In this document: positions 22,273 through 33,200 of the stretch, piece after piece | How positions within the stretch are numbered: position 1 is the stretch's first letter | Layout: the number at the start of each line of letters is the position of its first letter | NCBI GenBank assembly: GCA_027919835.1 | Contig: JANVFP010000017.1 | Span: 434,001-498,000, forward strand | Reading direction: 5' to 3' | Origin: Lentinula raphanica | Taxonomy: Eukaryota > Basidiomycota > Agaricomycetes > Agaricales > Omphalotaceae | Length of the DNA stretch: 64,000 bases | Position numbers and translations under genes: made by a program | Notes under the pieces: generated by a model | Told to the model about the DNA's origin: nothing | The model's database searches: none | The model's input: the letters and a program-made list of their open reading frames with translations, nothing else

Positions 22273-24274
22273 GCTGTCTGTACGCCGAAAACCATCAGAA
22301 CAGGCTTCTGTACTCATCGGATACATACCTGTCTCGAAGCTTGAATGCTTTACGCCAAAAAAACGTGCAGTCGAAGGCTATCGTCTCTTCCATGACTGCA
22401 TGTGTATGCTTCTTGAGCCTTTGGTGGAAGCAGGAAATCCATCAAAGGGTGGTATCAAGATGCTTTGTTCTGATGGGAGAACTCAAATCGTGTATCCAAT
22501 CCTTGCTGCCTATGTAGCCGACTATCCAGAGCAATGCCTCGTCGCTGGCTGTGGAGAGCGAAAGTGTCCAAAATGTACAGTCGATTCGAAACACTTAGGC
22601 GATCCTCTCCACTCTGTCCTACGTGATCCATATTCAGCTCTAGAAGCTTTCGCAAATGCTGCGAATGGAGATTCTACTTTAGCGGAGACACTTGGCCTTC
22701 AAGATGTCAATCCTTTTTGGAAAGACTTACCGTTATGCAACATCTTCCACTGCTTCACCCCAGATATCCTTCATCAACTTCACAAGGGTGTTTTCAAAGA
22801 TCATCTTGTCAAGTGGTCTACCAAAGCCGTACATCCAAAGAAAGGCAAGAAGGAGATTGATGCTCATTTTCAGTCTATGCCACGTCACAATACCCTACGT
22901 CACTTCAAAAAGGGTATATCGTTAGTGTCGCAGTGGACAGGGAATGAGTATAAGAACATGGAAAAGGTGTTCTTAGGAGTCGTCTCTGGTGCAGCACCTT
23001 CTGATGTGGTGATCTGTGTACGAGCTGTACTGGATTTCATTGAGTATTCCCAATTCAGCCTCCATACAGAGCACTCACTTGAGCGAATGAATGATGCTCT
23101 GAACACCTTCCATGACCACCAGGCTAGGGCCTTTATCGAGCCAGGTATACGAAAACACTTCAACATACCGAAGATTCACTCCATGGTACATGACGTTCCT
23201 ATGATACGATCTCATGGCTCAGCTACCGGTTTTAACACAGAGTGGTCCGAACGTTTGCACATTGACTTTGCGAAGTTGGCGTACCGCGCATCTAGCAGGA
23301 AAGGTTATACCAAGCAGATGACAAAATGGCTTGATCGTAGGGAGAAAGTGTTGTGGTTCACAAGATTTCTCGATTGGTCCTTGGCCAAAGATAGTTTTGA
23401 TTGGTTGGCACGATCTACGAATAGCGAAGAAGAAGATGAAGAAGAGAAACAACAGCCAATGGAAGAAGAAAGAGAACCTTCTTACGAACAGACCGGCTTA
23501 CAATACGGCGAATCAACATGCAACGTGGCAAAATGCCCTCCTCTTTTGAACCTTCACATCGAAACTCTCGAAACAAGTCATCGTTGCTTTTCTTTTGTTC
23601 ATGCAATGGAGAGATTTCTGCGAAGCCATAATCTCTTGAAACCCGACTATTGGGATACTATGCCAGCCAGATATAATCTCTACAAACTTGTTCACATCAC
23701 TCTTCCCCCCACACCAGAAATTTCTACTGATCCTGTCATCGACGTGGTTCGTGCTACAGCTTCTCAAACCACGATCCCTGGAAAGAGGCATCATAGATAT
23801 ATTCCCGCTCAATTTGACACAGTACTTGCTTGGAAGGAATTGCCGCTAGGTCCGGTTCAGAAGTCAGAGCTGATTGGTCCCAAGGGTGCGTTGTTCTTTG
23901 CCTTAGAAGAGAATTGTTATTTATACTTTATACGTTTAGGTCTTCAAGTGGCACAAGTACGTGCAATCTTCAACCTTCCTGCGGAACTAGGCACCTTCCC
24001 TCATCCTTTGGCATATGTCGAGTGGTTTACTCCCCTTCGGAAGCTTGACAAAGATACACAAATGTACAGAATCGAGCGTTCCGAGAGAAACCACCTCAAC
24101 TCTGCCTCCATTAACCCAGTCACTTATTTCTTTCGTAGTTGTCATCTTATTCCATACTCTGGTAAAACCACAGATCAAGCCTGGACCAGCGAAACAGCTT
24201 TGGAGAACTGCACTTCATTCCAGCTCAATCCATACTTAGACTTATCGATTTTGTACTATTGTGCCATAGAATGA
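22273..24274 (+). pseudogene. Plavaka-type DNA transposase, N-terminally truncated
   Basis: An uninterrupted frame gives about 665 residues of transposase similarity starting at SVRRKPSEQASVLIGY (from 22277). The preceding 25 codons lie in fold-back sequence. Diagnostic stretches are PVSKLECF, LFHDCMCMLLEPL, YPILAAYVADYPEQCLV, CGERKCPKCTV, FHCFTPDILHQLHKGVFKDH, TEWSERLHIDFAKLAYR and MTKWLDRREKV, all typical of the Plavaka transposases of basidiomycetes. Full-length family members have several hundred more N-terminal residues, which are missing here. The stop is at 24272-24274. The gene is divergent from the dioxygenase, with the fold-back element between their 5' ends, and is unlikely to be functional without its N terminus. 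Confidence 0.82.
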
Positions 24275-24427
24275 AATGATTCCCTTGATCTCACTTGTCG
24301 CCTAATTTGAACGTTGGTGCCTTTCCACCATGTCTGCTCTCAAATGAAGAAAGGATACTTTTTATCACGATATGCCTTTGTCCAAGAGGTCTGCAGGTGC
24401 TAATCGAACACCCCTCGGAACATTGTT

Positions 24428-25105
24428 GTGAGTTCCTACCTGTTTTCTGCTTTGTGTGTTCGCTTAGACACTTCTCAGCAACGCTCAAACACATTTTCCA
24501 CCTACACCACTTTCCAACTCCAGAATCAAGGAAGAACGCTTCTCCACGGTGGCAAGCAGCCTGAACCTACCAATGAAAAAGAGGGAGGGGAGGAGGAGGA
24601 GCCCGAGAGTCAACTTCCTGCTTCAGGTGTGTGTTGTTCTATTTCCTCAAGCTCTGCATCACTAACATTCCTTTTTCATACATCTCAAGAGCGTGAACAG
24701 ATTCGACAGGACTTGAGTGAAAAGTACGATGCGCTCATGCTTGCTTACACTCAGAAGTCCTTTGAAGCTGAGACTCTGGAAGGCAAGCTCAAAAACATGG
24801 AGGCCCTGCTTGCCTCAAGTCAGGAACAACTGGAGCTTGTTGGAAAGAGTCGTCAGGAGCTCATGAATGAGTTACAAGCGAAGCACCAGAAATCGATTCA
24901 AACGGAGCAACGTCTGCGGTCAGAGAGAGATCAAATGAAGAAGGATTTGGCTACGGTGCGGGTGGAAAAGAATGCGGCAATCTCAGAGCGTGATGCAGCG
25001 CAGAAGGCTACCAGTCAATTCAAAGAAGAACTGCAGGATTATGAACAGTTATTTGCACTACAATCTAAGCTCCTTGCTAGAGCAAGTACTCGTGCTCTTG
25101 AATAG
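24428..25105 (+). CDS. coiled-coil protein, hypothetical
   Basis: The frame is 225 residues as a single ORF, but a 63-bp intron at about 24627-24689 (GTGTGT...CTCAAG) is likely. It would remove a hydrophobic stretch and join an acidic Glu-rich N-terminal part to a coiled coil. The coil (EREQIRQDLSEKYDAL, then ELQAKHQKSIQTEQRLRSE) extends to the C terminus. The start at 24428 is uncertain. It begins about 150 bp after the transposase stop. I recognise no family; similar coiled-coil genes surround it. Confidence 0.45.
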   Translation: MSSYLFSALCVRLDTSQQRSNTFSTYTTFQLQNQGRTLLHGGKQPEPTNEKEGGEEEEPESQLPASGVCCSISSSSASLTFLFHTSQEREQIRQDLSEKYDALMLAYTQKSFEAETLEGKLKNMEALLASSQEQLELVGKSRQELMNELQAKHQKSIQTEQRLRSERDQMKKDLATVRVEKNAAISERDAAQKATSQFKEELQDYEQLFALQSKLLARASTRALE

Positions 25106-25634
25106 ACTACGTTGACCCAGCCTCTCTGCATCAATTTTGGGTTACCTTGCACTAATATGAATTATTCTGAGGCTGCTCATTGTGAATCTTTGTGATAACC
25201 ATTGAGATCTGAGAGACACCGATGTCTTCAAGCTTCAAAGCTTCGAGTTTTGTCTCTGTTACCTAGCGCAGCACAGCTTTTTGCCTTTTTTGGTGTCCAG
25301 AGACAAGCGCCAGTGAGCAGCACCTTTTACTCACCTCCTTCAGTATACTTTGTATCAACTGTACCAATCTGCCCTGTATACATGCTGTGTGGCTAGCTGA
25401 GGGGAACATAAGGATGATACAAAGTGCCACAGAGAGACCGGCCCACAATACATTGTATACAGAGAGATTCAGACTGATGAGTCTATGCTACGATTGGTAC
25501 CGACTGTACGGAATGCCTAGTGAGCGATACAGACTGTTTCATTGTTTCCTGATGCTTCAACTGCTTGACTTTGCCTCTAGCTTTCTCCTATATTTGTGGC
25601 TTCAGTAAAACATCTCCAACACAAGATGCTAGTC
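25106..25634. other. intergenic, possibly the 3' exon of the minus-strand coiled-coil gene
   Basis: No independent gene is supported. If the MITE relative at 25635-27071 is removed, the intron begun at 27077 would continue here. A possible acceptor (GTCAAG near 25570) opens a short frame of QLKHQETMKQ type. This extension is speculative. Confidence 0.25.
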
Positions 25635-27071
25635 CATCAGGAAAAACACTCTAGGCCTAGGCAACTACTATCATTACCCTAGTTCTTCAAATACCAGTAG
25701 TTTTTCAAAATCCATTTCCGCTCGTATTTCTTAGTTTTCATTGAAACTAACCTTCGGGATTTCAAGAAGCATGTATCACAAGCATAATCCGAAGTTCCGG
25801 TGAGCTGAATCCACGGGATGGTGGAATCGGAAGGGTTTTAAACTTTTTGAAAAACTACTGGTACTGGCATTTTTCAGTACCGGCAACAATATTTTGACCC
25901 AAAGACATCCATTTCCTGCTTGACAAAATACATAGTGAGGTCAAGTATACACCATGCTACACTGTACTCGAAGCCGGTAGCTGTCCGGAAGACGTGTGCT
26001 GTTTCGGAAGCACATCTTTGTTGTTTTTTGAAAAAGTGGGGTAATGATAGTATGAGTATCTTTGAGGCTCTCTAGAGGGCCTACATGCTTAGGAGAGCTA
26101 GAAAGCACTGAGGAAAATGGGCATTTCTTAGGCAACCTCAAAGGAATATACTTTGATCTGAGAGCACCTCAAGAAATGGCCAATTCCTAGGGACTCTGAA
26201 AGTGCCTCAATGGCCTAGGTTGCCCAGGTAACCCAGGTCACTAAACTGCTTTGTAGTGCTTTGAGAATCTTTGAGGGTCTTTGAGGGTCTTTGAGGATCT
26301 TTGAGGATCTTTGAGAGTCTTTGAGAGTCTTTGCAGAGCTTTTTAGCAACTTTTAATATCAAATTAAATGAAGAAAACATCACCCAAATAGGAAATTACA
26401 TAAGTGTATTGCAGAACTTGCTTAATCTAGAGAATACAGGCATCAAAAACTGCCATTGACAACTTTGACAAGATTTTGTTTCAATGATATATTTGGGCTG
26501 CCACCGTGAACCATGTACAATCAAAAAGTTTGTCACATGGTCCAAACTTATATATAGCTATATTAACTACCTATCTACATGTTGTATATGTTATCATATC
26601 TCAATGAAGGACTTTATATATGAGATTTGTAGATTAAATTCTCTATATAATTTGATAATTAACTAGTACATTACAAATTCTTGTAATTATATAAGTCTTA
26701 TGTAATATAATATAATTAGAAATTACATAATACAAGAATATGAAATAGAATGTAATGTAAAATAGAAATAAGAGGAATCAATTAATTTTTATTCATATTT
26801 TTTTGCCTTTGAAAGCATCTCAAAGCTCCTCAAAGACACTCAAAGATCCTCAAAGACACTCAAAGACACTCAAAGATCCTCAAAGACACTCAAAGATTCT
26901 CAAAGCACCTCAAAGCACCTCAAAGAATACCCCAGAACTTTCAAGTGGCTGAGAGTGCCTAGGATTTGGGGGGTATCTTTGCATGCCTTGGGGGCTCCAA
27001 AGCCTTGAAAGGCCCTAGGGGGCTTGAAAGCAGCTTTTAGTGGCTGAGAGCTCAGTACATTTTTCCTGATG
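25635..27071. mobile_element. 1.44-kb CATCAGGAAAAA element
   Basis: Termini CATCAGGAAAAAC and ATTTTTCCTGATG are flanked by TC on both sides (25633-25634 and 27072-27073), as for the short MITEs. Subterminal arrays of short repeats are inverted with respect to each other: TCTTTGAGG/TCTTTGAGA around 26270-26330 and CTCAAAGACA/CTCAAAGAT around 26815-26925. The middle is AT-rich and non-coding. The element lies inside an intron of the coiled-coil gene. Confidence 0.8.
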
Positions 27072-27077
27072 TCATAC

Positions 27078-28440
27078 CTTGTAGCTTTCATATTGCGCAG
27101 ACAGCACTGGAAGTTTCTCGTTCCAGGTTGTTTCTTCATTCTGGTGAAGGCGTGTGTTATCGAATATACTTAAGGTCAAGACGTAGTAACTTACCTGGAC
27201 TGTCGAGAGCTGATTTTTCAGTTCTTGTGCTTGCTTTTTACTGGCCTAAACATGGTTGGTGAGTCACCAGGCTCTGCTCTAAGTCTCAGTTGGTACCTTT
27301 AATTCATCCTTCAAAGACTGGAGATTGGCCAGTGGCTCTCCATCCACCCGTGTTTGTAGTACATCACATGTAGAATGCAGCGTATCCCATTCTTCTCTGA
27401 GCTCTTGCAGCTCAGTCTGCGTGGAGTAGTAAATCAATACCAAAGATAGGCCAAGTGTAAATACCCTCATACCGTTAAGTTATCACGAGCCTGTGACAAG
27501 GCAAGGACATCATCCTCTAGGTCATGCAGCTCTTGCACCTTTTCATCCAGCTTGCGCGCAGCATCCTGTGAAATATTAGTCGTTACCACAACCAAAATTT
27601 CAACCACATACACGAAGAGCACTCTCCCTTTTCGCAATAGTTGCTGTGAGCATTTTGTTCTCTGACGTCAACTCATCAAGCGCCTCTTGCAGCTTGGTGC
27701 ACTTTTTCTCCATACGGTCGAGAGAAACCTGAACTCATATCAACGGCTGTAGAACAACCAGCCTATCGAGATGACGTACCTTGCCCTTCTTCGTGTGTTT
27801 CTCAAGCTTCGTTTCCACGTCAAGCTTTGCGGACTCCAGAACTACAACTCGTTCCTCGGCAACTTTCTTCGCCTTGTCCGCAGCCTGAAGTTTGGCCTGT
27901 ACTTCCTGCTTGGCACGGTTTGAAGCTTCAAGACTGGCCTCTGCATCCGTCTTTTCGCGCTTGAGTAGATCGAGGTTCTTCTGCATGTCTTGTTTGGCCC
28001 GGTTGGATGCCTCAAGTTTCGTATCCGCCTCTTTCCTTGCTGCCTCCGCATTCTTCTTCTCCCGATTCAACACATCCACCTGTCCTTCCAACGTTTTCTT
28101 TGCGGCTCGTGCTTCCTTCAATTCCCGCTCCGAGGAGTTGACTGAAGCCTCACGACTGGCCTCTGCATCCTTCTTCTTGCTGAGGAGTGTCGTGAGTTTA
28201 GCCTCTGCCTCCGTCTTTTCGCGCTTGAGTAGATCGAGGTTCTTCTGCATGTCTTGATTAGCGCGATTGGATGCCTCAAGTTTCGTAACCGCCTCTTTCC
28301 CTGCTGCCTCCGCATTCTTCTTCTCCTGATTCAACACATCCACCTGTCCTTCCAACGTTTTCTTTGCGGCTCATGCTTCCTTCATATCCCGCTCCAAGGA
28401 GTTGACTGAAGCCTTATGCACCTCCAGGGATTCAGTATAT
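27078..28440 (-). pseudogene. long coiled-coil protein gene with internal 264-bp repeat
   Basis: Several exons on the minus strand encode nearly continuous heptad-rich helix: about 27780-28440, then VSLDRMEKKCTKLQEALDEL, DAARKLDEKVQELHDLEDD, TELQELREEWDTLHSTC, ASKKQAQELKNQLSTVQ and NEETTWNEKLPVLSAQ. The first exon contains two copies of an 88-residue unit (KKTLEGQVDVLN, KLEASNRA, KNLDLLKREKT). In the upstream copy an in-frame TGA (28371-28373) replaces the CGA present in the other copy (28107-28109), so the 5' part is blocked. Translation could still start at 28355. The last recognised intron (donor GTATGA at 27077-27072) holds a 1.44-kb element. Family unknown. Confidence 0.55.
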
Positions 28441-28980
28441 AACGGCTGTAAAAGGTCAAGTAATATATTTAATTTTACAACATATTTTACAATTGATTTT
28501 TCTTCAGTAATTGAGTATATATTTCCACTGTAAAATGGTTGGTCAAAGGGGGTATATTACCTTATCTATTTCAACAGTAGAATTTATGGAAGTAGTCTAG
28601 ATATTGCAGAACATAAAGTATTGCAATAACCAAGGATGAATATGAACTTTTACAACCCATATTACATGTGTAGAAGTACAAATCTTACAAATGATTTCAC
28701 CAATGATATTTACAATATTTATCTTTTGTCAGATTTTGTATTCTGCACATTATTTGTCCAAGGAAATATATTATATTTTACGAACACGAAAAGCAACGGG
28801 CAATGAGTGGGCAATGAACGGGCAATGAGTGGGCAATGGGTGGGCATTCACATGGTCATGATCTCCCAATCAATACCCTATACAAATGGTGACAATTGTT
28901 ATGAAATTGAACGAGCGGAATAGTAGATCTTTGAGATGTACTTCAAGGAAGTTTGATCATTAGTAATACGGAGACTGCCT
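28441..28980. other. AT-rich intergenic DNA, no gene seen
   Basis: The sequence holds a run of related GGGCAATGAGTGGGCAATG words at about 28796-28850 (a short imperfect tandem repeat) and many TTTACAA words. Nothing coding is supported. Confidence 0.4.
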
Positions 28981-29265
28981 TTCCCCACCATCCTCGCAAG
29001 CTTTGAACGGGAGATAACTTTAAACTCACTACCCAGCATTACGCCTTACCTCCTTCAACCCTCTCCAGAAGTGGACCCACGGGGAGCCAACACCCCAGCT
29101 GCCATCCACGCTGCATGTAGAGACTTTGGCTTCGTCTATCTTGACATCTCTGTTATTTCAGATCCCAGAGAGCCGGAGGAATTGGCTGAACTGGCTAGAA
29201 GTTTCTTTCATCTTCCACAAGAAGAGAAAGATGAACTCTCCTTGAACAATCGGGATTCAGCCGAG
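28981..29265 (+). pseudogene. N-terminal fragment of a non-haem dioxygenase (DIOX_N)
   Basis: The frame reads ASFEREITLNSLPSITPYL, then AAIHAACRDFGFVYLDIS, then ELARSFFHLPQEEKDEL and NNRDSA. This is the N-terminal domain of isopenicillin-N-synthase-like 2-oxoglutarate oxygenases. The expected continuation (the GYQ region and the HxD-H iron site) is absent; a splice-donor-like GTGTGT at 29266 leads into unrelated sequence. There is no convincing ATG upstream. It is a gene fragment, distinct from the TET/JBP-like enzyme. Confidence 0.65.
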
Positions 29266-29346
29266 GTGTGTTGTATTTCCATCTCAGTCTCGAACTTCTC
29301 AATCGACTCAGCGTTGAATTGAATACTCAATGGCTTCAATCTAATC

Positions 29347-29510
29347 GTGCTCTCTCAAGACGTCGCAGTCACTGCGACTTGGCTATTCAATGCTATAACC
29401 TACATTACCACGGTGGCCAATGGTGTTGTAGCAGCGGAACTCAACGGAATTCGATGGAGGAAAGGTGAAGAGTTGCTGACATTGATATCGAGAGCTTCAG
29501 TGAGTATTCT
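29347..29510 (+). other. coding-like exon shared with 35505-35600
   Basis: The open frame reads DVAVTATWLFNAITYITT then WRKGEELLTLISRAS. Its 3' part (AGAGTTGCTGACATTGATAT and on) is nearly identical to the minus strand at 35505-35550, where the upstream frame also reads TTVADGVA. This is probably a shared exon of a small duplicated family. I do not recognise it. Confidence 0.35.
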
Positions 29511-29892
29511 TTCCAATTCATCGCCTTTCATCCTTCATGTTCACCCATTTTTTAATCTTTTTTGTCCTTGGTCTGAATTACGAAAAACCCGTCGCGTTTG
29601 AAGCGCACCGCATACTCCAAAATTCAAAATGAGCACGTCGTCGAACCTGTCCTCAGTCAAGAAATTAGAGCGCTGGTTTATGAAAATGAACCGCAGTGGT
29701 GAGACGATAGCGCATCGATGAATTGCTGGAGCTGAAGGCGGACGAGAAGAAGGAGACCCGCGTAGAAACATCCCCGCTACGTCTTCCGTCCTCAACGTGT
29801 ACGTGATCAGGATGGGAAGGCAAGGAACAAGAAATGAAAGCCCGAGATGAATAAGGATTTGCTCGAAGGCAGTCCATCTAAAAACACAGAGT

Positions 29893-30555
29893 ATGTCTTT
29901 CTATGTTGCTCCTCCTCGCCAACACGATCGCTCCGTTTCCGCTCGAACACCACAGCCTATCTCCTACCAGTCCATTCTGTTTCCCAATCTCTATTTATCC
30001 AGTCCTTCTTGTCCAAGTACTCCTTCCCTCCTTCCTAGAGCGCAGACTCAGAAGATGTCATGGCAGATTTCTTCGAACGAAGCTCCGCTTACCCTTTCAA
30101 TGGACTCGCCCTTGCTTCTTCCTGCTCACCTAATCATATCTTCCGCGTTGACAGTGGGCCCCGAACTACAGGAATACGCACTCAACTTGGCAGGATGCAT
30201 TCGTACATAGCCATGACGCATAATGATTTCGACTTGAGCTCCATTCCGTCCCTCGAGATGAGCAGTCCGAAGTATGTCTGTTGATAGCTGTCTTCCAACT
30301 CATTCCAAAGTTTGTCGCCTTTCCTTGTTGACTTTTGGTTTGTTTACTCTTGAACCCTTTGCAGAACCCATTCCCTCGACACTTCCAAGATCAACAGTGT
30401 GGCAAAAGTGCAGAAACGGCTACCCAGCCTCCAATGGCCCAGTCCAAGTCCTCGAGACCGTCGATGTTCCTACCCCGGTTTCTGAACCGCGGCCGTCTCC
30501 TGTGATAAATGGTATAGGGAAGAAGCGTAAAAGGGCCATAGACATCCTTATCTAA
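29893..30555 (+). CDS. hypothetical gene, structure unclear
   Basis: A first exon (MSFYVAPPRQHDRSVS, Ser/Pro-rich) can be joined by short introns to frames such as MADFFERSSAYPFNGLAL (from 30060) and AEPIPSTLPRSTVW (about 30370), ending in a basic tail (GIGKKRKRAIDIL). The composition suggests a nuclear or disordered protein. No domain is recognisable and the exon choice is uncertain. Confidence 0.25.
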
Positions 30556-30859
30556 AAGCGGAAGATGTCCTTTGTCTATCTCATGCTGTGTATCAAACAC
30601 AGACTGGTATCTCTACACATCTGGACAGTATGCTTTTCAATCCAATCAGTTCAAATTGAATTTACTTGCGCGGAAGGAGCAACGATTTTGTTCGCAAGCA
30701 CATTGTATTTGAGGAATGAGATGGTACATATCATTATGTACAGATAATATGGTAGGTTTGAAGTTGGGGAGTACATGTTTAAGAAATGAGGTCTGAGGCA
30801 TTGTTATCAGCAATGTACGCTCCTGTCACTACGTTCAACCCTTTGGTCATAGAACTACA

Positions 30860-32704
30860 TTAGGTCTCATTCAGTAATTCGTTCTCTTCTTGAGTTTTTG
30901 CGCCAATATCCACAACCGTAAGGCTGGTCATATGTCGACTGATATCTGTTAAGACAGTTTCACTGAAATCTTTGGCCATGCTTCTAGCCATATACGTCTT
31001 CTTGACTGGAACACCGCATAGCTTTCGTGCGAGTACAAACTGTATGAAGGTGTTGGGTCGAATGGTTTGGATTTCGAGGACATCCAAATGAGGGCTGACT
31101 AGACGGGGCCTCCTTTCGACATCTTCGAGGGCTTCTTTTGACTGCGCTGTGAGCCCAGTGTAAGATGTGTCCTCGACCATACCAAACGCTCTCCGCAATG
31201 GAAGCGGTAAATCAGGGTGTATTTTCATGGTGTCAGGATCAAAGAGGAAAGCTCGAAGGATGTCATGCTCGAGGGTAGCCAAGCGAGCATATGCGAGCAG
31301 TGGCATGGAGTCGAGCCACTTAATCATCACAGGCAGGGTGTTGATCGGACAGCTGATGGCATCGAGGGTCAACAACTTGATTTTTTGGAATCGATTAATC
31401 ATGAACTCGTAGAAGGGACCATAATCGAACCTCTTGAAGTTCATGATGGTAAGATCCTTCACGTTAGGAGCAGTAAAGTACGAGACTATGCTTTGGGGAA
31501 ACGGAAAGGCGAAATTGGCAAGGACAAGGGTATGCAGATGAGGAAGATTGACAGCGGGGTAGCTGCTGATTGTTGGAGGGTTGCTAGCGGGACCAGCACC
31601 ATCCAGGGAAAGTCTCGTGAGCATCGGAGAGCTGGCAAGTATCTGTATGAAGCGCGGAAGCGGGGGACATAACTCGAGCGGTATTCTACGAAGGTCAAGT
31701 GTTGTGAGGTTCTTCAACGAAGGCGTGTTTGCCCAGTCGATATATACGCCGTTCATGGTAAAGGACTTCAGTTCTGGAATATATCTGCCTCCAAAGAGAG
31801 AATAGAGAGAAATCGCGTGGTTCACTGGATTGAATTTTGTGCCTCGCCAAACGAGACCGGGCCATAGGTACGGACTCCCAGTCCGATGGATTTCGAATCG
31901 TTCGATCGTCAGAGGGCGGTGCTTCTCCTTTCCGTAATCGCTCAACCACTTCAATACAGAGAGAATGGGTTCCCAATCTTCAAGAAGGATGAAGAGGATG
32001 CGAATGTGATGTAGATGAGGTGTCAGAGCTTCAAGTAGAGCGCAGATCTCTTGGTCTGTAAATCTGTTATTCGGCGTATCATCGATACGAAGATCGAGAG
32101 GGGAGGTGCGTGATCGTTCAATGAATGTCAACGATCGCTCAAACGGAGGATTGTCGCGAATCCAAATCGCATTCCAAAGAGTTGCATCTGAGATAGCAGC
32201 GTGTCGAAGGTATCTCGATACCCAGGTGAGTTGTAGTCTCCAGCGTATGCCAACTGAAGATAAAGGGGCAGACCATACAACAAATCGGATGATATCGGAG
32301 AGGATCTCCATCGGTAGATCGTGGATAGGAAATGTGCGCCAGAATATAAGTTGGTAGGCTATATAAGTCTTCATAGCTTCTTCCTCATATTTGCACACTA
32401 CAAGTGCAAGTCGTTTACGTTCTTCTGCAGTGTCCAGTGGCCGATCCTTCAGCATCCGTACATAGGCGTCCTGGCGAAGATAATCCATATGTAATTTGAA
32501 CGATTGTTCTCGGATAGTTTGAATTTCTTCAGGACTGAGAGGGTGAGGTCTCCATGGGTCTTGTTCAAGCATGAGGTGAATATTATGCCCAAGGTCGCGA
32601 CCTAGTGGCGCAGTACGAGTTAGGCCACCATCAGGACCGAAAGAAGAATTCCGGCCAGCTCGAGAACGTCCAGCACTTGTCGTTGAACCGGAGTCGGAGG
32701 CCAT
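30860..32704 (-). CDS. F-box domain protein
   Basis: The protein has 614 residues from the ATG at 32704 (MASDSGSTTSAGRSRAGR). I prefer this start because the upstream extension to 32908 looks like leader sequence. An F-box-like motif lies at about residues 125-170 (FPIHDLPMEILSDIIRFVVW, later TWVSRYLRHAAI and LWNAIWI), preceded by a charged helix, as in the large F-box families of Agaricomycetes. The rest is Leu-rich and probably a repeat-type substrate-binding region. Family members recruit substrates to SCF ubiquitin ligases. It is intact and intronless, and is the longest ordinary gene in the 28-41 kb stretch. Confidence 0.8.
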   Translation of the reverse strand: MASDSGSTTSAGRSRAGRNSSFGPDGGLTRTAPLGRDLGHNIHLMLEQDPWRPHPLSPEEIQTIREQSFKLHMDYLRQDAYVRMLKDRPLDTAEERKRLALVVCKYEEEAMKTYIAYQLIFWRTFPIHDLPMEILSDIIRFVVWSAPLSSVGIRWRLQLTWVSRYLRHAAISDATLWNAIWIRDNPPFERSLTFIERSRTSPLDLRIDDTPNNRFTDQEICALLEALTPHLHHIRILFILLEDWEPILSVLKWLSDYGKEKHRPLTIERFEIHRTGSPYLWPGLVWRGTKFNPVNHAISLYSLFGGRYIPELKSFTMNGVYIDWANTPSLKNLTTLDLRRIPLELCPPLPRFIQILASSPMLTRLSLDGAGPASNPPTISSYPAVNLPHLHTLVLANFAFPFPQSIVSYFTAPNVKDLTIMNFKRFDYGPFYEFMINRFQKIKLLTLDAISCPINTLPVMIKWLDSMPLLAYARLATLEHDILRAFLFDPDTMKIHPDLPLPLRRAFGMVEDTSYTGLTAQSKEALEDVERRPRLVSPHLDVLEIQTIRPNTFIQFVLARKLCGVPVKKTYMARSMAKDFSETVLTDISRHMTSLTVVDIGAKTQEENELLNET

Positions 32705-32939
32705 TACTATGGAAAATTGATTATAAGGCTTGATTAGCGACAGATGGGGGAAGAAAAGGGAAAACAGTTGAACATACTGGGAAATTGAACGCGTTGGATG
32801 CAATAAAGATGAGAGTTTATGGAATCGATGGCGGCGGCTAAGGGCGGAAGCAATGCCACCCTTTTTAACGTCGACTTCCGACGTCTGAGTATCAATGTAG
32901 ACATGCACTTAATCGGCAATGAGAAACTAATAGCAAGAG

Positions 32940-33200
32940 CTTAGAGCAAGTTGTTGTGTGACCTTGTCCAACCCACGAACCGAATAGATTGGGGATTCTT
33001 GTCATAAGAATATCACTGCATAGCTGATAGCGCTCACTGGGACAAACAGCAATCTTCAACTCGGAATCATTCATATGGATATCGTACTCGTCCTTCCGTC
33101 ATTCAGACACGAAGGGACTTAGAAGCTTCAGTCGTCAATCATATCACCTTCTTTCATGATACGAATGCAACGATGCTATTGGTCAATGATACGCTTCTTT
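32940..33200. repeat. dispersed duplicate, copy 1
   Basis: About 260 bp (CTTGTCATAAGAAT, ACTGCATAGCTGAT, GACACGAAGGGACTTAG, GCAACGATGCTATTGGT) recur in the same order and orientation at 35975-36240 with substitutions and small indels. No coding sequence is apparent in either copy. Confidence 0.75.

Noticed and set aside
22202..24274. Assigning the transposase to KDZ (Kyakuja-Dileera-Zisupton)
   Set aside because: The motif set (YPILAAYVADYPEQCLV, CGERKCPKC) is that of Plavaka transposases as I know them; KDZ proteins have a different cysteine and core pattern.
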